A stretch of 37,489 bases of DNA from positions 1 through 37,489 of the forward strand of contig JALONV010000025.1 in the NCBI GenBank assembly GCA_025454755.1, given 5' to 3'. Positions within the stretch are counted from its first letter, which is position 1, and every line of letters begins with the position of its first letter. Origin of the DNA: Bacteroidales bacterium (GTDB taxonomy: Bacteria > Bacteroidota > Bacteroidia > Bacteroidales > VadinHA17). The position numbers were made by a program, and so were the translations under genes. The notes below the pieces were generated by a model. The model did no database searches and was not told where the DNA came from. It saw only the letters and a program-made list of their open reading frames with translations. Shown piece after piece: positions 15,045 through 24,536 of this stretch.

Positions 15045-18002
15045 CTAATATTTAAGCCCTTTCTTCTTCGATGCATCATAAACAACGGAAGTTGCAACGA
15101 AGATTGATGAATAAGTACCAACGACGATACCAACGATCAATGCGAAGAGGAATCCCCTGATTGTTGCACCGCCGAAGAAAAACATGGCAACCAGTACAAG
15201 GATAGACGTCATACCTGTGTTTAGCGTACGGCTCAGTGTATCGTTGAGCGCCATGTTTAGAACTTCCTTTGTAGGCCGTTTCCGATGCAGGGGTAAGAAT
15301 TCCCTCACCCTGTCGAACACTACCACGGAGTCGTTTATAGAATAACCAATAACGGTAAGAATTGCGGCAATGAATGCCTGGTCTACCTCCATTGAGAACG
15401 GGAGTATTCCCCAGAATACTGAGAATATTCCAATAACGATCAATGTATCATGGCCTAGAGCTACAACGGCGCCAAGACCATACTGCCAGTTCCTGAACCT
15501 CATGAAGATATAAAGGAACATGAATACAAGTGAAATCCCCACCGCCCAGAATGCTCTGTTTTTTATGTTGCTTGCAATTACCGGACCGACAGTCTCGGAA
15601 CTTTTTACATTGTTTGTAAGAAAATCTTCCTCTGAAACATTGCCTCCGACAATTCCTTTAAGTCCATTATAAAGCAATGTTTCAACTTCATCATCAACCC
15701 CTGTCTCATTAATTTTGTACTTGGTTGTGATCTTTACCTGGTTTTCGCTTCCAAAAGTCACGACCTGGGGTGCTTCCCTGAATTGAACCTGAAGAGCCTG
15801 AGCAACATCGGCTGTCCTTACCGGTTGTTCAAACCTTACCACGTAGGTACGGCCTCCTGTAAAATCGATACCCGGATTAAGGCCTTTTATAAAGAGTGAT
15901 GCTATGCCAATAACTGAGATTGTAATCGATATGGCATAGAAGATCTTCCTTTTTCCCATGAAATCGACATTTGTATTCCTCAGAATATTAGCAGTGGCCT
16001 TTATTGAAAAGGTAAGATTGGCATTTCTCTTAAGCAGTGAGTCATAAATAAGCCTTGTAATGAATATTGCTGCGAAGAGAGAGGTAAAAATACCTATAAC
16101 CAGTGTTGTTGCAAAACCTTTGATAGGGCCTGTTCCGACAACAACAAGAACGATACCTGTAAGAAGAGTGGTTATGTTTGAGTCGAGGATGGCAGACATG
16201 GCTCCCTTGTAACCATCAGCAACAGCGAGCTTGATGCCTTTCCCGCCGCGAAGCTCTTCCCGTATCCTTTCATATATGAGCACGTTTGCATCTACCGACA
16301 TACCCATGGTAAGCACAATACCTGCAATACCGGGCAGTGTCAGGACTGCACCTATGGATGTTGTAACTCCCATAAGCAAAATGACGTTTGCTACAAGTGC
16401 AATGTCGGCAATTGAGCCAGCACTTTTGCTGTAGTAGAATATCATATAAAGGAGAACGATGAAGAAGGATATCAAGAATGATGTCATACCGGAATTGATA
16501 GCTTCTTTACCCAATGTAGGGCCAATAATAGTTTCCGATATGATCGTTGCGGGAGCAGGCAGCTGGCCTGACTTCAGGATATTGGCAAGATCGTCGGCCT
16601 CGTCTATTGTAAAGTCGCCTGTTATTTCAGTGTTCCCCCCGGCTATTTCGGTCTGAACCCTGGGGTATGAACGTACATAACCATCGAGTATGACTGCGAT
16701 ACATCTGTTTATGTTGTCGCCTGTCATTTTCTGCCATGTCTTTGCGCCCTGCGGGTTCATTGAAAAATCGACTTTTACTTCTCCGCCAATTGTTGTAGAA
16801 GGCCTTGCTCCGCTTATTACATCACCACTCAGCGGAGGCAGTCCGGTTGTTGTGGTAACTTTTATGGCATGAAGCTCATACAGGGTTTTGGTTTCATCAT
16901 ATTTATACGGATTCTGGCTCCAGTAAAACCTGAGGTTACGCGGGAAGAGTGCTTTTATCTGATTCATCTTCAGATATTTATTCACCCTTGCCGTATCTAT
17001 GCCAAGGCTAAGGCCTATCATGCTTGAAGGCAGAGGCTGTCTGTTTTCATCAACACGCGGGCTGAGGATTCCGAAAAGAGGATTCTGGAGGTTGAATTCC
17101 TCACGGGTGGCTGCAGCTGCCTGTTTCGTTGTATCTTTTCCCAGAAGGTCGAGAAGAGCCTGATCTTCCTTTGCAGCAGTATCTGCAGTAACAGTTTCGC
17201 CAACTTGCTGTGGTTTCACAGCATTTGCCTGAACAACCTTCAGTATATCGTTTGCCTGAATCAGAAGACCTATTATTTCGCTGTTCTCATAGGTTTCCCA
17301 GAATTCGAGATTAGCAGTACCCTGCAGAAGCTCGCGAACTCGTTTCTGGTCTTTTTGTCCCGGTAGTTCGATCAATATCCTGCCTTTAGTGGCAAGCTGG
17401 GTAATATTGGGCTGTACAACACCGAAACGGTCGATCCTTGAACGTAGAATATTGAAAGCGTTTTCAATGGCTGATGAAACTTCATCATCAAGGATTTCAA
17501 GCATCTGCTCATTGGTGGTGTTGAAATTCACCTTATCCTTCATCTTATAAGCAAAAATTGCTGCCATATTCTGGTTAGGAGCAATCTCCTGGAAGGCTCT
17601 CCCGAAAAGCGTAAGAAAATCAGTCTGAGACTGTTGTATCTGGAGCTCTTTTGCGCGTTTAAGGGCTGCATTGAATGTTGCATCAGTGGAGTTGTTTGAG
17701 AGTGCCCTGAGAATGTCCTGCACGGAAACTTCAAGAATGACGTTCATACCGCCTTTAAGGTCGAGTCCAAGGTTTATCTCCTTTTTCTGTGCTTCTTTGA
17801 AAGTCTTTCCAAGATAGCTCCATTTTTCTTTCGGTAATGATGCAATTGAATCGAGGTATGTTGTTTCCTTGACAAGGTTTCCCTTTGCAAATTCTTTTGC
17901 ATCCTTTTTGACAAGATATGTTGCTCCTGTAAAAGAAAGCTGATAAATTGTAACCAGGGCCAGTGCTATTGCCAGAATAATTATAGCCGCTTTGTTCTGC
18001 AT
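15045..18002 (-). CDS. secDF: Fused protein-export membrane protein SecDF
   Basis: 985 residues, combining SecD and SecF in one chain as is usual in Bacteroidota. It uses the proton-motive force to help pull proteins out of the SecYEG channel. N-terminal membrane segment at about 5-27; the large SecD periplasmic region follows with motifs EINLGLDLKGGMNVILEV and RILIELPGQ; SecD membrane segments from about 505 (GMTSFLISFFIVLLYMIFYY), including MSVDANVLIYERIREELR; linker near 670; SecF with GIDFTGGR (711-718) and NDSVVVFDRVRE near the end. The periplasmic SecD region has an insertion of about 100 residues after the first beta domain (about 245-330). The start at 18002 places the membrane segment right at the N-terminus. 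Confidence 0.96.
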   Translation of the reverse strand: MQNKAAIIILAIALALVTIYQLSFTGATYLVKKDAKEFAKGNLVKETTYLDSIASLPKEKWSYLGKTFKEAQKKEINLGLDLKGGMNVILEVSVQDILRALSNNSTDATFNAALKRAKELQIQQSQTDFLTLFGRAFQEIAPNQNMAAIFAYKMKDKVNFNTTNEQMLEILDDEVSSAIENAFNILRSRIDRFGVVQPNITQLATKGRILIELPGQKDQKRVRELLQGTANLEFWETYENSEIIGLLIQANDILKVVQANAVKPQQVGETVTADTAAKEDQALLDLLGKDTTKQAAAATREEFNLQNPLFGILSPRVDENRQPLPSSMIGLSLGIDTARVNKYLKMNQIKALFPRNLRFYWSQNPYKYDETKTLYELHAIKVTTTTGLPPLSGDVISGARPSTTIGGEVKVDFSMNPQGAKTWQKMTGDNINRCIAVILDGYVRSYPRVQTEIAGGNTEITGDFTIDEADDLANILKSGQLPAPATIISETIIGPTLGKEAINSGMTSFLISFFIVLLYMIFYYSKSAGSIADIALVANVILLMGVTTSIGAVLTLPGIAGIVLTMGMSVDANVLIYERIREELRGGKGIKLAVADGYKGAMSAILDSNITTLLTGIVLVVVGTGPIKGFATTLVIGIFTSLFAAIFITRLIYDSLLKRNANLTFSIKATANILRNTNVDFMGKRKIFYAISITISVIGIASLFIKGLNPGIDFTGGRTYVVRFEQPVRTADVAQALQVQFREAPQVVTFGSENQVKITTKYKINETGVDDEVETLLYNGLKGIVGGNVSEEDFLTNNVKSSETVGPVIASNIKNRAFWAVGISLVFMFLYIFMRFRNWQYGLGAVVALGHDTLIVIGIFSVFWGILPFSMEVDQAFIAAILTVIGYSINDSVVVFDRVREFLPLHRKRPTKEVLNMALNDTLSRTLNTGMTSILVLVAMFFFGGATIRGFLFALIVGIVVGTYSSIFVATSVVYDASKKKGLKY

Positions 18003-18057
18003 TTGATTGTATTTTGAATTATTGTGTAATTAATTACTGTTCTTGTGAATCGAGGCG

Positions 18058-18065
18058 CAAATATA
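18058..18065 (-). promoter_or_regulatory. Possible -7 promoter element for secDF
   Basis: The minus strand reads TATATTTG, matching TAnnTTTG, about 55 bases before the ATG. No -33 match at proper spacing was found. Confidence 0.4.
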
Positions 18066-18104
18066 TTAATTTTTTACAAAAAAATGTGACTTCAAATATA
18101 ATAA

Positions 18105-18146
18105 ACCACCCCGTCACAGCTAAGGCAGGTACACCCCTCCTTTAAA
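18105..18146. repeat. Partial C-rich repeat arm
   Basis: ACCACCCCGTCACAGC ... CACCCCTCCTTTAAA resembles one arm of the palindrome at 9197-9251 (shared CCACCCC and CCCCTCC followed by TTTAAA or TTAAAT), without the opposite arm. I read it as a truncated copy; the match is short. Confidence 0.4.
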
Positions 18147-18188
18147 ACTACTCATTTTACATAAAAATTGATATAGTGCTAATATTCA

Positions 18189-18388
18189 GGAGATTCCTCA
18201 CTCTGCTGCGCTTCGTTCGGAATGACAGCCTGTAGAATGACTAATGGGGAAAGAAGCGGCGATTCGCATAAGAGTAATTCATTATCAGCAATCTAACCAT
18301 AGCGAATCGCCGCTTCTTTCCCCTTATTAACTATAAAATAGTGTCATTCCGAATGAAGCCGACGAAGGAGGCGTAATGAGGAATCTCC
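18189..18388. repeat. Nested inverted-repeat (MITE-like) element, 200 bases
   Basis: The outer arms 18189-18227 and 18342-18388 are imperfect inverted copies (GGAGATTCCTCA ... TTCGGAATGACA against TGTCATTCCGAA ... TGAGGAATCTCC). Inside, 18246-18267 and 18302-18323 form a perfect 22-base inverted repeat (AAGCGGCGATTCGC core). It sits in the gap between secDF and the TolC-type gene. No ORF is inside and no transposase is present. It may be a non-autonomous mobile element; target-site duplications were not identified. Confidence 0.7.
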
Positions 18389-18471
18389 CCCATGAGCCTG
18401 TCCTGTTCCAGCGGGAAGTACCCCGCTTCAGACGGTGTAAGGTGGTATTCTATTCTCTAAACCGTACCCGC

Positions 18472-19947
18472 TCAATCAAGCAGCATTTCGTAATCAGTTT
18501 CCAGTGGTTTCCTGTTCAGGAAGTCATAAAGAGACAGGGAGCGCAGGTTATAGAAATAGCTCCAGTAATTCTGCAATGCCTGAACATAGGCTCTCCGGTT
18601 CTGGTCTTTTTTGGTATCTGCGTTATTCAGCTCAAGAACTGCTATTTTACCGATAAGGAACCTTTGTTTTGTAACTTCATACATTTTCATGGCAACTGTG
18701 TCAGACTTGGCAGCAATGGCAACCTGTTCTGACTGCAGGTTAAATTGCTCGACATCGAGTGTAAGGTTCTGGTCAAAGTCAACCATAGCTTGTTTTTCCT
18801 GCACCTGTGTTAGTTCAAGGCTCGATCTTGCCATTTTATACTTTCCTCGTCCAAGACCCCAGTCAAGGATCGGCATTGTAAATCCAACCCTTACGCCCTG
18901 GCTTCTGCTCAATGCTGAATAGGCAGTATTGAAATCAGGATCCTTTCCCTGAAGGCCAAAACTCGCAGTAAGGTTTGCATTTAGTCCTTTTTCAGCTTTA
19001 GCCTGCGCAACACTGCTCTGTGCCTGTAGTATTGCCAGCTGAGAATCCATGATTTCCGGATTGTTTGCGTGTGCAAGTTCGAGCACCTCCTGCGGATCTA
19101 CCTGCAATGATGGAATTTTGTTCGGAAGAACAAGCTCAAGCCTGACATTCTCGTTGAAACCCAAAAACATTCTTAAACGTATTTCCCGGTCTCTTAGATT
19201 CATCTCTGACTCTTTTCTGGCTGTTTCTGAGTTAAGCCATGAGAGTTGCATCTGAAGAAGCTCATCTTCTGCAATAGTACCTAGTTGATAACGACCCTGA
19301 GCCATTCTCCACAAAGTGTCAGCATTGAGGTAGTTCATATTTGCAATCTGAACGTTGATCTGTGCCAGGGCAAGAGAGAAAAAATACTGGATAGCCTGTG
19401 TATGAACAGCTTCAATATTGGAAAGAAATGTTTTTTTAGCTACCTGATATTTAAGCGGTTCTGTTTTCTTCTGCCACTTGAGCGAGTTATATCTTAAAAT
19501 AGGCTGATTCAGCCTTATGCTGACTGGTGTGGTAATGTATTTATTTGTATTTGCCTCAAAATCATTTTGAAGTGTCAGGTCAGACTGTAGAGAGATTGAA
19601 CCTCCGGTTAAACCTATATTCTGGGCCAGAGAAAGTGAACCAAGATTCTGGAGCATGTTTGTCGGGACATATTCCCACTGACCACCTGTGTAAACTCTTG
19701 TATAAGCGGTACTGTAATCCGGTGTTGTTCCGCTTAATGTGAGCGATGGCTTGTATTGAGCTACGAATGTCCTGTACTGCCAGTAGCTCGAACGGAATCT
19801 GTGTTTTGCCATTAAGGCTTGCGGGGATTGTTCTTCGGAAAGCCTGATGACTTCATCAAAGGTCAGCTTTTTTATTTCCTGAGCTGTTATCTTCTGCAAT
19901 GAGAACAGAAGTACAGCTATGATTGAAAATGACAATAATCTCTTCAT
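18472..19947 (-). CDS. TolC-family outer-membrane efflux channel
   Basis: 491 residues from the ATG at 19947. The frame is open further up, but this Met begins a clear signal peptide (MKRLLSFSIIAVLLFSLQKITAQ). An alternative ATG at 19965 overlaps the permease stop as ATGAATAA and would add six residues; either start is coupled to the permease. After LTFDEVIRLSEEQSP, the long, mostly helical Gln/Ala/Leu-rich sequence repeats twice (about 40-240 and 260-450), as in TolC channels, with AQGRYQLGTIAEDELLQMQL and KQRFLIGKIAVLELNNAD occupying matching positions. It is the last gene of an adaptor-permease-channel operon and would carry substrate across the outer membrane. Confidence 0.92.
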   Translation of the reverse strand: MKRLLSFSIIAVLLFSLQKITAQEIKKLTFDEVIRLSEEQSPQALMAKHRFRSSYWQYRTFVAQYKPSLTLSGTTPDYSTAYTRVYTGGQWEYVPTNMLQNLGSLSLAQNIGLTGGSISLQSDLTLQNDFEANTNKYITTPVSIRLNQPILRYNSLKWQKKTEPLKYQVAKKTFLSNIEAVHTQAIQYFFSLALAQINVQIANMNYLNADTLWRMAQGRYQLGTIAEDELLQMQLSWLNSETARKESEMNLRDREIRLRMFLGFNENVRLELVLPNKIPSLQVDPQEVLELAHANNPEIMDSQLAILQAQSSVAQAKAEKGLNANLTASFGLQGKDPDFNTAYSALSRSQGVRVGFTMPILDWGLGRGKYKMARSSLELTQVQEKQAMVDFDQNLTLDVEQFNLQSEQVAIAAKSDTVAMKMYEVTKQRFLIGKIAVLELNNADTKKDQNRRAYVQALQNYWSYFYNLRSLSLYDFLNRKPLETDYEMLLD

Positions 19948-19957
19948 TGTTAATATT

Positions 19958-21346
19958 TTATTCATAACGTAATGATTCAATGGGATCTCTCTCCGATGCA
20001 CGCTTGGCCGGTGAGTAGCCAAAAATTATACCAACTGCAGCTGAAACTCCAAAGGCAATAAAGACGGATAAAAATGATACTATCGTCATGATGCCCGCAA
20101 TCTGCTCAATCAGCTTGGCCATTATAACGCCAAAGAAAATGCCGATGAATCCGCCGGAAACGCTTATCAGAACAGCTTCTGAAAGAAACTGTACGACAAT
20201 GTCCATCTTCTTGGCTCCGATAGCCATCCTGGTTCCAATTTCCTTTATCCTTTCCATCACAGAGGCGAACATGATGTTCATGATCCCTATTCCCCCTACT
20301 ATCAGAGAGATGCTGGCTATTGCTCCAAGCACAATATTGAAGATATCCTTTGTTCTCTGCTGCTGCTTAAGAAGAAGCTCCGGGACGGTTATCTCGAAAT
20401 CTTTCACACCGGTATGACGGCGTGAAAGCATACGGCTCAAAACTTCAGTTGATGAATTAAGTTGTTCCGTTTCTTTTACCTGAACGACAATCCTGTCGAG
20501 CTGGTTATAATTAGTCTCTGCATTAGTGTTGGCATCTGAACTGCTCACGACTATTCTTGCCATGCCACCACCTCCCGGACCTCCCCCCATGATCATGACA
20601 TTGCTTGATGCCTCAGAAACGAGTTTGGTATTCACAAGAGCCCTGTTCTGATATCTCAGCAGCATCGTCTGAATGGGAATATAAATATTGTCGTTGTAAA
20701 CATTTACTCCCTTTTCCTCGAAACCGGTGAGACTTACGGTTGTTTTCTGAAGCACTCCGATCACTTTCAGCCAGATACCGTTGAATTTGATGTATTGTCC
20801 GATAGGATCTACCTTGCTGAAGAATTTTGATCTTATGTTAGCTCCAATGATGCATACCTGGATTCCGTTCTCTTCCTGGAATGCATTGAAGAATGAGCCT
20901 GAAACAAGCGGAAGGTTATACAGGTAGAAATAGTCGTTTGAGACACCAACAAGCTTTGCGGTATACTTAACACCGTTCATCATTGCAGTTGAGTTAAATG
21001 ATATTTCGGGACTGATCCTTTTTACTGAAGGGAGGGTCTCTTTGATTGCCTCAACATCAAGCATGTTAAGGCCTCTTGAGAATTTTTTTGTCTGCTTTTC
21101 ACCTTCATCTGAGGAAGATGATGCATCCTGTACGATAGGATTGATGAGGATGTTGTTGACTCCCACCATCTTCATCTGCTCCATGATCTCCTGTTTGGCT
21201 CCCTTGCCTATAGCCAGCATGGCTATAACTGCCGCCACTCCGAAAATGATCCCAAGAGCCGTAAGCATTGATTTCAACTTGTTTGAAACTATCGATTCAA
21301 CAGCGATCTCAATATCGTGGAAATACCGGAAGATAAATTTGAACAT
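19958..21346 (-). CDS. MacB-type ABC transporter permease
   Basis: 462 residues. An N-terminal membrane segment (about 25-48, in KLKSMLTALGIIFGVAAVIAMLAIG) is followed by a large periplasmic MacB-like domain (about 50-330) and three C-terminal membrane segments (about 335-358, 385-410, 420-445), the FtsX layout, with a GTRMAIGAKKMDIVVQFLSEA coupling-helix segment for contact with an ATPase. It has no ATP-binding domain of its own, unlike full MacB, so it needs a separate ATPase. It lies 17 bases after the adaptor gene and overlaps or abuts the TolC-type gene. Substrate unknown. Confidence 0.92.
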   Translation of the reverse strand: MFKFIFRYFHDIEIAVESIVSNKLKSMLTALGIIFGVAAVIAMLAIGKGAKQEIMEQMKMVGVNNILINPIVQDASSSSDEGEKQTKKFSRGLNMLDVEAIKETLPSVKRISPEISFNSTAMMNGVKYTAKLVGVSNDYFYLYNLPLVSGSFFNAFQEENGIQVCIIGANIRSKFFSKVDPIGQYIKFNGIWLKVIGVLQKTTVSLTGFEEKGVNVYNDNIYIPIQTMLLRYQNRALVNTKLVSEASSNVMIMGGGPGGGGMARIVVSSSDANTNAETNYNQLDRIVVQVKETEQLNSSTEVLSRMLSRRHTGVKDFEITVPELLLKQQQRTKDIFNIVLGAIASISLIVGGIGIMNIMFASVMERIKEIGTRMAIGAKKMDIVVQFLSEAVLISVSGGFIGIFFGVIMAKLIEQIAGIMTIVSFLSVFIAFGVSAAVGIIFGYSPAKRASERDPIESLRYE

Positions 21347-21363
21347 ACTTTCCCTGATTTATA

Positions 21364-22902
21364 TTATCTGGTAACTACTGTCTGCCCGGTTTGCCGGGTG
21401 CCCTGCTGCCCGTTGAATTGTCTTCCCCCCTGCATTCCGCTTCTTTCACGAAGCTCCCTTAGCTTTCGTATAGCGGCAGTATCTCCTGCCTGAGCCTGAT
21501 TCCTGAGTGTCATGAACTGTTCTCTCATTTCAGGTGTCATTTCACCGCCAAATCCTCCTCTGCTGCCAAAGCTTCCGGAGCGTGTTTGCTGATCATTTGC
21601 ACGACGCTCAGCTTCCTTTTCGGCTTTTTCTTTTTCCCTGATAACAGCGATAAGATCTTCTCCGAGCAGTTTATTGAATTTCTCAGGTTCTTCGGGTGTG
21701 TTGAGGTAAATTAATGCGCCGGGCTCAATTCCCTGTTCTACAATTATATGGTTCTCGTTTGATTCGCCGGGAACAACAATCTGTCTTGCACCGTTTTTCA
21801 TATATACGAACGGGATACTGTCAGCCCCGGCCTGCACACTCTCCAGAGGTATATATGTAACATCAGCAATGCTTTTGGTTATGATCTTGTTACCTGTAGT
21901 CATCGAAGGCCGCAGGATAAGGTCAGATCCATCAAGCTTGATCTGGACTTCAAAGACCTTTGCGTCGGCATTCGGAAGCTGTTCTCCTATATTGGCAACA
22001 CTTGTTACGGAGCCTGTATATTTTTTATCCGGGAATGCATCTACCATAATTTCAACTCTTTGTCCGGTTTTGACCTTGCTTACATCTATCTCATTCACAT
22101 AAGTCTTGGAGATCATTGACGACATGTCAGGAAGTGTCGCTACGACATTATCCCACGGACTGATAGACGAACCTACTTTTCTTTTGGCCCCGGTCCTGTC
22201 TCTTTTATAAATCACCATGCCATCTGAAGGCGCCTTGATAATAAATTTTGAAAGCACATTCTGCAGGTCGGCAACTCTCTGGCGCTGTTCGGAAAGGTTG
22301 GTTTTCATTGTTCTCATGTCGGAGCGTGCCTGTTCTACTCTTAAGGCATAGCTTCTTAAAGACTGTTCAAGCGATCTTTTTGCCTTGTCGAGCGATATCT
22401 CCGCCTGACGAATTGTTGTTGGCGGTTCGTATTTTGACTGCTGAAGAGTGATATCCGCTTCCTCAACACTGAACCTGAGGTTCTTGATCTGATCCCTGAG
22501 GTTACTCAAAGTCACTGCGGTGTCAAGTATCTTAACCTCCAGGTTGGTTTCATAAGTTGTAAGTCTTTCCAGTTCATCCTTCAGACTATTATCAAAAGAT
22601 GTCCTGTCGAGAGTCGCAACATAATCTCCGGATTTAACTTCTGTTCCTTCAGGGACCAGGTCGGTGATTTTTATATCCATTGACCTTATATTGCGGCTTT
22701 GAGAAAATTCGGGCCCATAAATGTCGGTCGAATTTTCTGCCTGCAGTTCGCCTGTTGTTGTAACAATAATATCGAACTGGCCTCTCTGAGCTTCAACATA
22801 GAGGTTTGTAATGTCTTTCTTTGAAGATACCTTGCTGTAAACAATAAGGGCTATAATTGCTACTACTGCTACAGCCGAAACAATGATAATTGACTTCTTC
22901 AT
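21364..22902 (-). CDS. Efflux periplasmic adaptor (membrane-fusion) protein with Arg/Gly/Gln-rich tail
   Basis: 512 residues. An N-terminal membrane anchor (about 4-25) is followed by a split lipoyl-like half (about 40-110), a long helical hairpin (about 110-220) and the second lipoyl half starting SKFIIKAPSDGMVIYKRD (about 222), then beta-barrel and membrane-proximal domains, as in HlyD/MacA adaptors. The last about 100 residues are unusual: a Lys/Glu-rich helix (EKEKAEKEAERRAND), a Gly/Arg/Ser-rich stretch and a Gln-rich end (GGRQFNGQQGTRQTGQT). This tail is not part of the usual adaptor fold. It is the first gene of the adaptor-permease-TolC operon. Confidence 0.92.
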   Translation of the reverse strand: MKKSIIIVSAVAVVAIIALIVYSKVSSKKDITNLYVEAQRGQFDIIVTTTGELQAENSTDIYGPEFSQSRNIRSMDIKITDLVPEGTEVKSGDYVATLDRTSFDNSLKDELERLTTYETNLEVKILDTAVTLSNLRDQIKNLRFSVEEADITLQQSKYEPPTTIRQAEISLDKAKRSLEQSLRSYALRVEQARSDMRTMKTNLSEQRQRVADLQNVLSKFIIKAPSDGMVIYKRDRTGAKRKVGSSISPWDNVVATLPDMSSMISKTYVNEIDVSKVKTGQRVEIMVDAFPDKKYTGSVTSVANIGEQLPNADAKVFEVQIKLDGSDLILRPSMTTGNKIITKSIADVTYIPLESVQAGADSIPFVYMKNGARQIVVPGESNENHIIVEQGIEPGALIYLNTPEEPEKFNKLLGEDLIAVIREKEKAEKEAERRANDQQTRSGSFGSRGGFGGEMTPEMREQFMTLRNQAQAGDTAAIRKLRELRERSGMQGGRQFNGQQGTRQTGQTVVTR

Positions 22903-22939
22903 GAGATATTTTTACTTGATTATTTCTGGAAAATTGTCA

Positions 22940-22947
22940 CAAAAGTA
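22940..22947 (-). promoter_or_regulatory. Possible -7 promoter element for the efflux operon
   Basis: The minus strand reads TACTTTTG, matching TAnnTTTG, 38 bases before the adaptor ATG. No -33 match was found. Confidence 0.4.
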
Positions 22948-23062
22948 TTTAAAAGGGAAGTTTTATTGATTTTCATTAACAATATTTAACAACACTATTC
23001 ATTTGCCTTAACGCAATTAAGACATCCTTGCCTTCGGTTTTATTCCGAACTCCTCTGGCTTT

Positions 23063-24442
23063 TTAGTGTTTTTTAACAATACCGGAAACCTTATTTGCAA
23101 GATTTTCAGATTCCTGCAAGGTTCTCCCTTCAGAGTAAATTCTGATGATTGGTTCGGTATTTGATTTTCGTATCTGAACCCATCCTCCGGGAAGATCTAC
23201 CTTCATTCCATCCCTTTCATCAATTTTATGATCCCTGAATTCTTTCCTGACTGATTTGAGGATTTTATCAAAATCGGCCCACGGCTTAAGGGTGATCTTT
23301 GTTTTGGTGATCACATATCCGGGATATTTTTTACGCAGCTTCGAACATTTCATTTTACTCTTTGCCAGATGTGAAAGGAAAAGGGCAATGCCGGCAAGCG
23401 CATCCCTTCCATAATGCAATTCGGGATAGATAATTCCGCCGTTGCCTTCACCTCCGATGACAGCCTTGCGTTTCTTCATTTCCTCAACCACATTCACCTC
23501 TCCCACTGCTGAGGAATAATACCTGCAATTGTGATTCCTGCTGATATCTTTTAATGCCATCGTTGATGACATGTTTGAAACCGTGTTTCCCGGTGTGTGT
23601 GCGAGAATATAGTCGGCGACAGCAACAAGGGTATATTCTTCACCGAACATTGAGCCATCCTCAGATATAATTGCCAGTCTGTCGACATCAGGATCGACAA
23701 CAAAACCCACATCGGCTTTCTCATTGGGTACCAGACTGGCGATAGCTTTGAGGTTATCGGGAATGGGTTCGGGATTATGGGCGAAGTTCCCATCAGGAAC
23801 CATATTAAGACCAACAATGCTTTTTACACCAAGAGCTTTCAGCAAATCGGGAAGAATAATGCTTCCTACTGAATTTATACAATCTATTGCAACTTTGAAA
23901 CCCGCCTTTTTAATAGCTTTCAGATCCACGAGGTCAAGTGCCAGTATGCTTTTGACATGTTTTATATTCCAGGTTTTGTCGTGCTTAAGGCTGCCCTGTT
24001 TCCCGGATACTGAAAATTCAAATTTCTCCGATTCTGCCAGCAGAAGAACCATTTCCCCGTCTTTCGCAGAGAGGAACTCACCTTTTTCATTCAGAAGCTT
24101 AAGTGCATTCCATTCTGCAGGATTGTGGCTTGCTGTAATAATTATACCGCCGGAAGAACCAGTGCCGGTAACAGCCATTTCGACAGCAGGAGTTGTTGCC
24201 ATGCCGAGATCAATGACATTAATCTCAAGGCTCCTTAGAGTCATAATAACCAGCTGGCTGACCATTGGTCCTGATTGTCTGGCATCGCGCCCGGTTACCA
24301 CAGCAGAGATCTTTTTGTTTCTTTTTTTCAGCCATGTTCCATATGCAGCAGTAAACTTTACAATATCAACCGGATTAAGACTTTCGCCCGGTTTTCCACC
24401 TATTGTTCCCCTGATACCGGAAATGGATTTTATCAATGTCAT
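23063..24442 (-). CDS. glmM: Phosphoglucosamine mutase / phosphohexomutase
   Basis: 459 residues, the family length. It has the four parts of the alpha-D-phosphohexomutase fold: the catalytic TASHNP loop with phosphoserine Ser105, the metal-binding loop DPDVDR (Asp250, Asp252, Asp254), the sugar-binding GEGNGG loop, and the phosphate-binding SNTEP loop near the C-terminus. The family interconverts hexose 6- and 1-phosphates; GlmM makes glucosamine 1-phosphate for peptidoglycan and LPS. The opening SISGIRGTIGG and the GEGNGG loop favour the GlmM branch, but phosphomannomutase cannot be excluded. It is a single gene divergent from rluB, which starts 94 bases away. Confidence 0.88.
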   Translation of the reverse strand: MTLIKSISGIRGTIGGKPGESLNPVDIVKFTAAYGTWLKKRNKKISAVVTGRDARQSGPMVSQLVIMTLRSLEINVIDLGMATTPAVEMAVTGTGSSGGIIITASHNPAEWNALKLLNEKGEFLSAKDGEMVLLLAESEKFEFSVSGKQGSLKHDKTWNIKHVKSILALDLVDLKAIKKAGFKVAIDCINSVGSIILPDLLKALGVKSIVGLNMVPDGNFAHNPEPIPDNLKAIASLVPNEKADVGFVVDPDVDRLAIISEDGSMFGEEYTLVAVADYILAHTPGNTVSNMSSTMALKDISRNHNCRYYSSAVGEVNVVEEMKKRKAVIGGEGNGGIIYPELHYGRDALAGIALFLSHLAKSKMKCSKLRKKYPGYVITKTKITLKPWADFDKILKSVRKEFRDHKIDERDGMKVDLPGGWVQIRKSNTEPIIRIYSEGRTLQESENLANKVSGIVKKH

Positions 24443-24508
24443 AAGCCTGTTTTCTGAGACTCACAAAGTTGCAAAAAAATCTGCAAATCTTAAATTGTCA
24501 AATAATTG

Positions 24509-24516
24509 TACCTTTG
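24509..24516 (+). promoter_or_regulatory. Possible -7 promoter element for the rluB-era-der operon
   Basis: TACCTTTG matches TAnnTTTG, 20 bases before the rluB ATG. No -33 element at the normal spacing was found. Confidence 0.45.
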
Positions 24517-24536
24517 CTGCCTGATAAAACCGGGAA

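Larger units (their letters stand above)
18003..18471. other. Gene-free gap between the TolC-type gene and secDF
   Basis: No credible ORF or RNA gene. It holds the secDF promoter candidate (18058-18065), a partial C-rich arm (18105-18146) and the nested inverted repeat (18189-18388). The last 80 bases before the TolC stop show nothing recognisable. Confidence 0.6.
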
